Assembly: GCA_015491895.1 (NCBI GenBank)
Contig: WFVA01000080.1
Coordinates: forward strand, 1 to 49,803
Length of the DNA stretch: 49,803 bases
Source: Albidovulum sp.
Lineage (GTDB): Bacteria; Pseudomonadota; Alphaproteobacteria; Rhodobacterales; Rhodobacteraceae
Direction of reading: 5' to 3'
Shown here: positions 42,443 to 49,803 of the stretch, one piece after another
Numbering within the stretch: the first letter of the stretch is position 1
Layout: the number at the start of each line of letters is the position of its first letter
The notes under the pieces: model-generated
Seen by the model: the letters and a program-made list of their open reading frames with translations, nothing else
Databases searched by the model: none
Told to the model about the DNA's origin: nothing
Made by a program: the position numbers and the translations under genes

Positions 42443-44758
42443 TCAGAAAGGGATATCGCCGGACTTGCCGGCCGGCTCAAGATAATGGGTGACAACCTTC
42501 TTCGTGCCCGCCTTCTCGAACTCGATTTCGAGCTTGTCGCCATCCATGCCGATCACGCGGCCGTAGCCGAATTTCTGGTGGAACACCCGTTCGCCCTCGG
42601 TGAAGCTTGCGCTCGCGGTTGCGGTGATCACGGGCGCGGCGGCGGGGCCCTTGGCGGCGCGGGCCTGCAGGCGCCGCCAGCCGGGAGAATTGTAGTGATC
42701 GGCGCGGGCGGCGGCCGCTTCCATACGGGCCGAAGGCGCGGCGGCGCCGTGATTGCCGCCGTAGAGGCCCGGCGGCGTCAGCACTTCCACATGTTCTTCG
42801 GGCAGCTCATCGATGAAGCGCGAGGGGAGCTGGGATTGCCACTGGCCATAGACGCGCCGGTTGGCAGCGAAGGAGATGGTGCAGAGCTCCTCGGCGCGGG
42901 TGATGCCCACATAGGCGAGGCGGCGCTCCTCTTCGAGCCCCCTGAGCCCGTTTTCATCGAGGCTGCGCTGGCTGGGGAAAAGGCCATCCTCCCAGCCGGG
43001 CAGGAATACGGCGGGAAATTCCAGCCCCTTGGCGGCGTGGAGGGTCATCAGCGTGACCTTTTCCTCGCCGGTTTCGGTTTCGTTGTCCATGATCAGCGCC
43101 ACATGCTCGAGGAAGCCCTGCAGATTCTCGAACTGCTCGAGCGCCTTCACAAGCTCCTTGAGGTTCTCGAGCCGCCCCGCCGCCTCGGGGGATTTGTCGG
43201 CCTGCCACATGGCGGTGTAGCCGCTTTCATCGAGAATCATCTCCGCAAGCTCTATATGGGAGAGATCCCCGCGCTGCATCTCACCGCGCCAGCGCGCGAG
43301 GCTTTCAAGGAGCCTGCGCAGCTCCCCCGCGCCCTTGCCCCCGAGCCCGCCTTCCTCCAGCAGCAGCCGCGCGCCCTCGGCCAGAGGCACGCCGCGCGCC
43401 TGCGCCATGGCGCGGATCTTCTGCTGCGCCACATCGCCAAGGCCGCGCTTGGGGGTATTGACGATGCGCTCGAAGGCGAGATCGTCCGACGGGCTGGTGA
43501 CAAGGCGGAAATAGGCCATGGCATCGCGGATCTCGAGGCGCTCATAGAAGCGCGGGCCGCCGATCACCCGATAGGGCAGGCCGATGGTGAGGAAGCGATC
43601 CTCGAAGGCGCGCATCTGGTGGCTGGCACGCACCAGGATGGCGATATCATCCAGCGAAAGCGGATCCCGCCCGCGGCTGCCCCGCTGCATCGCCTCGATC
43701 TCCTCGCCGATCCAGCGCGCCTCCTCCTCGCCATCCCAATGGCCGATGAGGCGGACCTTCTCGCCCTCCTGCGCCTCCGTCCAGAGGGTCTTGCCAAGGC
43801 GGCCCTCGTTGGCCGCGATCAGCCCAGAGGCGGCGCCCAGAATATGCGGAGTGGAGCGGTAGTTCTGCTCGAGCCGCACCACCTTCGCGCCGGGAAAATC
43901 CTTCTCGAAGCGCAGGATGTTGCCCACCTCCGCCCCGCGCCAGCCATAGATCGACTGATCGTCATCCCCCACGCAGCAGATGTTGCGGTGCTCGGCGGCG
44001 AGCAGGCGCAGCCAGAGATACTGGGCCACGTTGGTATCCTGGTATTCGTCCACCAGGATGTAGCGAAACCAGCGCTGGTATCGGGCGAGAATATCGGGGT
44101 GGCTCTGGAAGATCGTCACCATGTGCAGGAGGAGATCGCCGAAATCCACGGCATTGAGATCGCGCAGCCGCGCCTGATAGGCGGCATATAGCGCCGGGCC
44201 CGCGCCGTTGAAGGCGCCTGCTTCGCCGGTGGGCAGGTTTTCGGGGGTGAAGGCGCGGTTCTTCCAGCCGTCGATCACGGCCGCGAGGGCGCGCGCCGGC
44301 CAGCGCTTTTCATCGATGTTGGCGGCCAGGATCAGCTGCTTCATCAGTCGCAGCTGATCATCCGTATCGAGAATGGTGAAATTGCTCTTCAGCCCCGCAA
44401 GCTCCGCGTGGCGACGCAGGAGCTTCACGCATATCGCATGAAACGTGCCGAGCCAGGGCATGCCCTCGATCGTCTGACCGAGCATGGCGGCGACGCGCTC
44501 CTTCATCTCGCGCGCGGCCTTGTTGGTGAAGGTGACGGCCAGGATCTCGTTCGGCCGCGCCGTGCCGGTGGCCAGCAGATGCACGATGCGCGCAGTCAGC
44601 GCCCGCGTCTTGCCGGTGCCGGCACCCGCGAGCATCAGCACCGGGCCATCGAGCGCCTCCACCGCCTCGCGCTGGGCGGGATTGAGGGCCTCGAGATAGG
44701 GCGCGGGGCGCGCTGCGGCCATGGCACGGGCGGAAAGGGGAAGGCTCGGATCGCTCAT
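42443..44758 (-). CDS. uvrD: UvrD/PcrA-type superfamily 1 DNA helicase
   Basis: A 771-residue 3'-5' helicase for excision and mismatch repair and for clearing RecA filaments. Q-motif LNPAQREAVEALDGPVLMLA, Walker A GAGTGKT at 45-51, VDEYQDTNVAQYLW (motif II), DDDQSIYGWRGA (III), LEQNYRST (IV), VTLMTLHAAKGLEF (V) and RLAYVGITRAEE (VI) are intact. The C-terminus carries the PcrA/UvrD tail (VFHQKFGYGRVIG) that binds RNA polymerase in homologues. Convergent with the sRNA array. Confidence 0.96.
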   Translation of the reverse strand: MSDPSLPLSARAMAAARPAPYLEALNPAQREAVEALDGPVLMLAGAGTGKTRALTARIVHLLATGTARPNEILAVTFTNKAAREMKERVAAMLGQTIEGMPWLGTFHAICVKLLRRHAELAGLKSNFTILDTDDQLRLMKQLILAANIDEKRWPARALAAVIDGWKNRAFTPENLPTGEAGAFNGAGPALYAAYQARLRDLNAVDFGDLLLHMVTIFQSHPDILARYQRWFRYILVDEYQDTNVAQYLWLRLLAAEHRNICCVGDDDQSIYGWRGAEVGNILRFEKDFPGAKVVRLEQNYRSTPHILGAASGLIAANEGRLGKTLWTEAQEGEKVRLIGHWDGEEEARWIGEEIEAMQRGSRGRDPLSLDDIAILVRASHQMRAFEDRFLTIGLPYRVIGGPRFYERLEIRDAMAYFRLVTSPSDDLAFERIVNTPKRGLGDVAQQKIRAMAQARGVPLAEGARLLLEEGGLGGKGAGELRRLLESLARWRGEMQRGDLSHIELAEMILDESGYTAMWQADKSPEAAGRLENLKELVKALEQFENLQGFLEHVALIMDNETETGEEKVTLMTLHAAKGLEFPAVFLPGWEDGLFPSQRSLDENGLRGLEEERRLAYVGITRAEELCTISFAANRRVYGQWQSQLPSRFIDELPEEHVEVLTPPGLYGGNHGAAAPSARMEAAAARADHYNSPGWRRLQARAAKGPAAAPVITATASASFTEGERVFHQKFGYGRVIGMDGDKLEIEFEKAGTKKVVTHYLEPAGKSGDIPF

Positions 44759-44840
44759 GGCGGCAATCTAGCGTGAAGCCGCGGCAAGGAAAAGAGGGCG
44801 TTCGACATTTGTTCGCGCCCCGCATTCCATCCCCGCTCTC

Positions 44841-44872
44841 TTCATCTTGGCCCAAATACTCCCGCCGGAGGC
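44841..44872 (-). repeat. Dispersed intergenic element, copy C
   Basis: On the minus strand GCCTCCGGCGGGAGTATTT, then GGGCCAAGATGAAG. Starts nine bases past the stop of the FG-GAP gene. It shares the first half with copies A and B but has a different second half, matching a form I know to be widespread between Rhodobacterales genes. Confidence 0.78.
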
Positions 44873-44880
44873 ACCCGCCC

Positions 44881-45605
44881 TCACCGCCCGCAGGCCAGTA
44901 CCTGGCTGATGGCATCCGGCGAATAAGCCCCGAGCACCCGAGCGATCACCTCCCCGCCCTCGAGGCGCACGGCCATGATCCTCTGCCAATCGGCATCGGG
45001 GATGGCGATTTCCGCCCCGCTCCCGCAATCGCGCACCCCCCCGGTGATGAAATCATCGCCGATGCGATGGTTGGAAAATCCCTGAACCTCCGCCACCGGC
45101 TCAAGCCGACCATCGCGAAAACGTGCAATCTTCAGGATCTTCGCCAGATGCGGACGATCCACCCAGGCAACTTCCATGAAACCGTCACCATCCAGATCCG
45201 CGGCGCCTGCGGGGGCGAGCCAGCGATGCGCGCGACCGATGAAGGGGGAAGCGGTTATCAGGCCCCTCTCGCCATAGATCGAAAGACGCGCTCCCCGGGC
45301 AAGATCGGTTTCCACCACGATCACCTCGGGCGCGCCATCGCGATCGAGATCGACGAGGCGCGGCGCGAGATCCTCGAACACGCGGCTTTCGGGCAGGGTG
45401 ATGCGCAGATGGCGGCCGTCCGCGAGATCGAGCACCAGCGCGCCCCATTCGATGGCATCGCCAAGGATCGCGTGATCATAGCGCGTGGTGGGGGCGTCAA
45501 AACCCGCGCCGGTGATCTCGGCGCGAAGCGGGAATGTCGGCAGAAAGGCGGCAAGGGCGGCAAGGGCGATGCCTCCGCCCTGCCCGATGCCCCCGCCCCG
45601 CCCCA

Positions 45606-45606
<1 letters not shown>
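44881..45606 (-). CDS. Exported FG-GAP/VCBS repeat protein
   Basis: A 241-residue protein with a signal peptide (ALAALAAFLPTFPLRA, cleavage near residue 29) and two calcium-loop-like repeats, DLDRDGAPEVIVVE and DLDGDGFMEVAWVD, typical of FG-GAP/VCBS beta-propeller blades. Two Cys near the C-terminus (VRDCGSG and VLACGR) may form a disulfide. Periplasmic; function unknown. Its ATG shares one base with the ferredoxin stop (TGATG), so it is translated with that gene. Confidence 0.83.
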
Positions 45607-46106
<500 letters not shown>

Positions 46107-47588
46107 TCACTTCACCGGCAGGGCCACGAAGCGCGGCTCGCCCGCGCGGCGCACCAGAAGCAGCACCGATTTGCGCCCCGCATCGCGCACCTCCTCGATG
46201 CGCTTCTCGAAATCCCTGATGGTATCGACCTTCTGCTGGGCAACCTCGGCGATCAGATCGCCGGGGCGAAGGCCCTTCTCGAAGGCGGGCGAGCTTTCGT
46301 CCACCGCCTTGATCAGCAGCCCCCCGGCATCGGGGCCGAGCCCCATCTCCTCGCGGATTTCGTCGGTGATCTCGCTCAGCGTCAGCCCGAGGATCTGCTT
46401 CTCGGTCGGGGCCGGCTTTTCGCCGCCATCCTCGCCGCCGTTGCGGACGCCGTTCTGCGCCGCCTCGGCCTCTTCGCGCCGCCCCAGAACGACCTTCAGC
46501 GTCACCGTCTTGCCATCGCGCCACACCACGAGCCGCACCGCCTTGCCCACTTCCGCATCCCCCACCATGCGCACCAGATCGCGGGTATTCTCGATTTCGC
46601 GCCCGTCGAAGGAGAGGATCACATCGCCCTGCTGGACGCCGGCATCCTTCGCCGGGCCATCGGGCACATCCGTCACCAGCGCGCCGCGGGTGCTTTCGAG
46701 CCCCATCGCCTCGGCCATGTCGGGGGTGATGTCCTGGATGCGCACGCCCAGCCAGCCGCGCCGCGTCTCGCCGTATTTGCGCAGCTGGTCCACCACCTTG
46801 CTGACCACATTCGAGGCCATCGAGAAGCCGATCCCGATCGAGCCGCCGGTGGGGCTCAGGATCGCGGTGTTGACCCCGATCACCTCGCCATCCATGTTGA
46901 ACAGCGGGCCGCCGGAATTGCCCCGGTTGATGGCGGCATCCGTCTGGAGGAAATCGTCATAGGTGCCGTTGAGCTCGCGCTTGCGCGCCGAGATGATCCC
47001 GGCCGAGACGGAAAAACCCTGCCCCAGCGGATTGCCCACGGCAAGCACCCAATCGCCCACCCGGGCGAGATCGCTGTCGCCGAAGCGCACGAAGGCCAGC
47101 GGCGCCTCGCTCTCCACCTTGAGAAGCGCGATATCGGTTTTCGGGTCGGTCCCGACGACCTTCGCCGGCAGGGTGCTGCCGTCGATGAATTCGATCTGGA
47201 TCTCGTCGGAGCCCTCGATCACGTGGTTGTTGGTGACGATGTAGCCATCCTCCGAGATCACGAAGCCCGAGCCCAGCGCCTGATTGCGGCGCGGGCGGGG
47301 TTCGCCCTCGCCGTCACGATTGAGAAAATCGTTGAAGAAATCCTCGAAGGGCGAGCCGGGCGGCACCATCTCCCCGGGGCCGGCGGGCGAGGATATGAGC
47401 GTCGTGGTGGTGATATCGACAACCGCGGGGCTCACCTTTTCGGCGAGATCGGCAAAGCCCTCGGGCTGGGCGCGTGCGATCGATGCGAAAGCCTGCGCCA
47501 GCAGCAGCACCACGGCCGCGAGGAGCAAGCCCGCTCCCGCCATCGGATCAAAGCCGGTCCGGCTTGCGGCTATAGCCCTGTTTCTCAC
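46107..47588 (-). CDS. Periplasmic Do/HtrA serine protease
   Basis: A 493-residue DegP/DegQ-type protease. GTG start at 47588 after GGAGG. Signal peptide (AAVVLLLAQAFASIARA, cleavage near 40), trypsin-like domain with His122 (NNHVIEG), Asp152 (KTDIALL) and Ser225 (RGNSGGPL), then two PDZ domains (about 275-375 and 400-490). It degrades or refolds misfolded envelope proteins. Next to hflC-hflK it forms an envelope quality-control neighbourhood common in alphaproteobacteria. Confidence 0.95.
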   Translation of the reverse strand: MRNRAIAASRTGFDPMAGAGLLLAAVVLLLAQAFASIARAQPEGFADLAEKVSPAVVDITTTTLISSPAGPGEMVPPGSPFEDFFNDFLNRDGEGEPRPRRNQALGSGFVISEDGYIVTNNHVIEGSDEIQIEFIDGSTLPAKVVGTDPKTDIALLKVESEAPLAFVRFGDSDLARVGDWVLAVGNPLGQGFSVSAGIISARKRELNGTYDDFLQTDAAINRGNSGGPLFNMDGEVIGVNTAILSPTGGSIGIGFSMASNVVSKVVDQLRKYGETRRGWLGVRIQDITPDMAEAMGLESTRGALVTDVPDGPAKDAGVQQGDVILSFDGREIENTRDLVRMVGDAEVGKAVRLVVWRDGKTVTLKVVLGRREEAEAAQNGVRNGGEDGGEKPAPTEKQILGLTLSEITDEIREEMGLGPDAGGLLIKAVDESSPAFEKGLRPGDLIAEVAQQKVDTIRDFEKRIEEVRDAGRKSVLLLVRRAGEPRFVALPVK

Positions 47589-47742
47589 GATATCACCCTC
47601 CGTTTTTCACTTTTCGAACACGGCACCGGAAGCGCCCCGGCCACCGCCATCCGCCATATGCTCATACGCACTATTCTCCTTCCCGGGCATCGGGCGCAAC
47701 CCCCGGCCCGCGCCCGGAGGCGGAAAGGCCGCAAAGATACGC

Positions 47743-47964
47743 TCAAAATCCCGTGACGCGGGCGCAGAGATCCAGGATCATCCCGCGCCCGAGCCAGATC
47801 AGGGCAAGGCCGATCCCCATCGCCACAAGCCCGATGAGGCGCCGGCGCGCCGGCGGGATGGCGCGCAGCATCTCCAGGAGATCCTCGATACGCACAGGGG
47901 CCAGCGCATAGGCCAGCCCCTCCACGAACAGAACGAACCCGATCCCGAGGATCAGCCAGCCCAT
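47743..47964 (-). CDS. DUF2065 small membrane protein
   Basis: A 73-residue protein with two hydrophobic segments (about 3-22 and 44-60), matching DUF2065/YjeT, which usually follows hflC. It has the EDLLEMLRAIPPARRRLIG linker typical of the family. Function unknown. It is 15 bp after the hflC stop in the same operon. Confidence 0.9.
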   Translation of the reverse strand: MGWLILGIGFVLFVEGLAYALAPVRIEDLLEMLRAIPPARRRLIGLVAMGIGLALIWLGRGMILDLCARVTGF

Positions 47965-47979
47965 TTGCGCCCCTCCGCG

Positions 47980-48900
47980 TCAGTTCTCCTGCGCGGCACG
48001 CGCCTTCTCCTCAGCCGCCGCCGCGCGCGCCGCATCCGGGTTCTCCGTCTTGAGATAATCGAAGAACTCGTTGTCGGGCGAGAGCACCATCGAGGTGTTG
48101 GAGCCCTGAAGAGCCTTCAGATAGGCGTTGAGCGAACGGTAGAAGCGGAAGAACTCCTGATCCTTGCCGTAGGCCTCGGCGTAGATCGCGTTGCGCTTCG
48201 CATCCGCCTCGCCGCGGATGATCTCGGCCTTGCGCTTGGCGTCCGAAATCAGCTCCACCCTCGTGCGATCGGCCTGGGCGCGCACGCGCTGCGCGGCCTC
48301 GGCGCCGCGGGCGCGCTCGTCCGTTGCCTCGCGCTCGCGCTCGGCGCGCATCCTGCCGAAGGTTGCCGTCAGGTTCTCGCGCGGCAGATCGGTGCGCTTG
48401 AGGCGCACGTCGATCACCTCGACCCCGAGCCCCTTCGCCTCGCGGATCGCACCGTTGCGGATGCGCAGCATCAGCTTGGCGCGATCCTCGCTCAGGATGT
48501 CGTTCGAGCTGACGGAGCCGAGCACCTCGCGCGTCTGGGCGCGCAGGATGGCATCGAGGCGGCGCTGGGCGGTAGGAATGCCGCCCGTGCCCACCGCCTG
48601 GCGGAAGCGCTTCACATCGGTGATGCGCCAGCGCGCGAAGGCGTCCACCAGCAGGCGGCGATCATCAAGCGGCGTCACCTCCAGCTCCTCGGTATCGAGC
48701 GACTGGATGCGAGCATCGTATTTCACGACCTCCTGGATCAGCGGAATCTTGACCCCGAGCCCGGGCTCCTCCTGCACCTTCACCACCTTGCCGAACTGCA
48801 GCACCAGTGCCTTTTCCGCTTCGCGCACCACGAAGAGCGAGGAAAGCGCCACGAAGGCCGCCAGCACAAGGAGGGGGATTATCAGATTTCTCTTGCGCAT
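47980..48900 (-). CDS. hflC: FtsH protease modulator HflC
   Basis: A 306-residue SPFH protein: an N-terminal membrane segment (about 6-24), an SPFH domain (about 25-190, RREAEKALVLQFGKV-like start), and an Ala/Arg-rich coiled coil (REREATDERARGAEAAQRV region). With HflK it forms the periplasmic cage around FtsH. The start shares one base with the hflK stop (TAATG). Confidence 0.95.
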   Translation of the reverse strand: MRKRNLIIPLLVLAAFVALSSLFVVREAEKALVLQFGKVVKVQEEPGLGVKIPLIQEVVKYDARIQSLDTEELEVTPLDDRRLLVDAFARWRITDVKRFRQAVGTGGIPTAQRRLDAILRAQTREVLGSVSSNDILSEDRAKLMLRIRNGAIREAKGLGVEVIDVRLKRTDLPRENLTATFGRMRAEREREATDERARGAEAAQRVRAQADRTRVELISDAKRKAEIIRGEADAKRNAIYAEAYGKDQEFFRFYRSLNAYLKALQGSNTSMVLSPDNEFFDYLKTENPDAARAAAAEEKARAAQEN

Positions 48901-49803
48901 TACCGGCTCCCCCCCTTGCGAAGCTCATTGAGAGGCAGGTAGGGAACGATCCCCTGCGTGCCTGAATTGTCGCCCTCATCGAGGATGATCTTGTCAACAC
49001 CGTTCATCACTTCTTCCATGGTTTCGATGTAAAGGCGTTTGCGCGTCACCTCCGGCGCCTTCCGGTATTCCTCCAGCACCGAGAGGAAGCGGCTGGCCTC
49101 GCCCTCGGCCTCGTTCACCACCCGGGCGCGATAGGCCTCGGCCTCCTCGAGAAGCTGGGCCGACTGGCCGCGCGCCTCGGCGAGGATCTTGTTGGCATAG
49201 GCATCGGCCTGTTTCTCGAGCTGATCGCGCTCCTGCTCGGCGGCCTGCACATCGCGGAAGGCGGCGATCACCTCGGCGGGCGGATCGGCCTTGTCGAAGT
49301 TGACGCGCACGATGTTGATGCCGCTGCCGTAGCTGTCAAGCGTGGACTGGATCAGCTCCTTCAGCCGCTCGGCGATGATGCCGCGATCGCGGTTCAGGAT
49401 CGGCGCCAGCTCGGATTGCGCCACGATCTCGCGCATGGCGGATTCGGAAACCGCCTCGATCGTCTGCACCGGGTTCTCCAGCGTATAGAGATACTTGAAG
49501 GGATCGTTGATGTTCCAGACAACCTGGAAATCGATATCGACGATATTCTCGTCGCCCGTCAGCATCAGCCCCGCATCGCCGCCCTGACGGCCCTTGCCGA
49601 TATCCACCGTCTGCTCGCGCGTCACCGTCACGATCTGCCTGGTGACGAACGGCCAGGGCGCGAAATGCAGCCCCGGATCGCCGGTCTTGTAATATTTGCC
49701 GAGGAACAGTTCGACGGATTTTTCCTCCGGCTTCACCGTGTAGAAGGAAGCGAATATCCAGAGCACCAGCAGAACTGCGAACCCGCCGAAGAAGATCAGC
49801 CTC
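48900..49803 (-). CDS. hflK: FtsH protease modulator HflK (cut by window edge)
   Basis: The C-terminal 300 residues; the frame runs off the window edge without a start. The edge residues FFGGFAVLLVLWIFASFYTV form the membrane segment, followed by the SPFH domain (VKPEEKSVELFLGKYYKTG) and a long helix with EQERDQLEKQADAYANKIL. The Gly-rich N-terminal tail usual for HflK lies outside. The first internal GTG, at 49766, is within the membrane segment and is not the start. Confidence 0.95.
   Translation of the reverse strand, partial: RLIFFGGFAVLLVLWIFASFYTVKPEEKSVELFLGKYYKTGDPGLHFAPWPFVTRQIVTVTREQTVDIGKGRQGGDAGLMLTGDENIVDIDFQVVWNINDPFKYLYTLENPVQTIEAVSESAMREIVAQSELAPILNRDRGIIAERLKELIQSTLDSYGSGINIVRVNFDKADPPAEVIAAFRDVQAAEQERDQLEKQADAYANKILAEARGQSAQLLEEAEAYRARVVNEAEGEASRFLSVLEEYRKAPEVTRKRLYIETMEEVMNGVDKIILDEGDNSGTQGIVPYLPLNELRKGGSR

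Overview
The window is chromosomal DNA of a GC-rich alphaproteobacterium, almost certainly a member of the Rhodobacterales (Rhodobacter/Roseobacter group). The evidence is a mraZ-rsmH-ftsL-ftsI-murE-murF-mraY-murD-ftsW-murG-murC cluster followed by DUF2484 proteins, an F1-ATPase zeta-type inhibitor (DUF1476), a DctB/DctD pair whose DctD lacks the sigma-54 loop, an RNase E with a split S1 domain, and a DUF1127 gene followed by CCUCCUCCC-loop sRNA hairpins. I see no insertion sequence, prophage, integrase, CRISPR array or rRNA. The genus cannot be named from the sequence alone.

Layout. 1-2.6 kb: a truncated cytochrome P450, a membrane-associated serine hydrolase and a CcdA-type thiol transporter, all on the minus strand. 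2.7-6.6 kb: a TusA-like protein and RNase E with a long leader. 6.6-9.9 kb: the dctD-dctB two-component system. 10-11.7 kb: purC-purS-purQ. 12-14.6 kb: zeta subunit with its own terminator, then an MprF-like protein. 15-17.6 kb: a cobalamin-dependent methyl-transfer operon (homocysteine methyltransferase, corrinoid protein, DUF1638), probably part of a split methionine synthase. 17.6-20.3 kb: sufE, a DUF302 protein, a lipoprotein and rnd. 20.4-22.6 kb: purM-purN and a small membrane protein. 22.66 kb: a CAU-anticodon tRNA. 22.8-25.1 kb: an EnvZ-like kinase divergent from an MBL-fold hydrolase.

25.1-39.9 kb is the division and cell-wall cluster, read on the minus strand from mraZ to murC with overlapping or nearly touching genes except for a 209-bp gap between murD and ftsW. 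It encodes the cytoplasmic peptidoglycan precursor pathway (murE, murF, mraY, murD, murG, murC) plus FtsL, FtsI and FtsW. After murC the usual murB-ddl-ftsQAZ part is missing; an amino-acid permease and two DUF2484 genes follow instead. Upstream of mraZ lies a 647-bp gene-free region with a 75% A+T island and paired hairpins, resembling the extended leader that yields the sRNA UpsM in Rhodobacter sphaeroides.

40.6-49.8 kb: mrp (Fe-S carrier), DUF1127 plus the sRNA hairpin array (the best regulatory find), uvrD, an FG-GAP protein, a 2Fe-2S ferredoxin, and the membrane protein quality-control set htrA-DUF2065-hflC-hflK, with hflK cut by the right edge. RNase E, the UpsM-like leader and the DUF1127/sRNA array suggest that the window carries several parts of one post-transcriptional network, though only their presence, not their interaction, can be read here.
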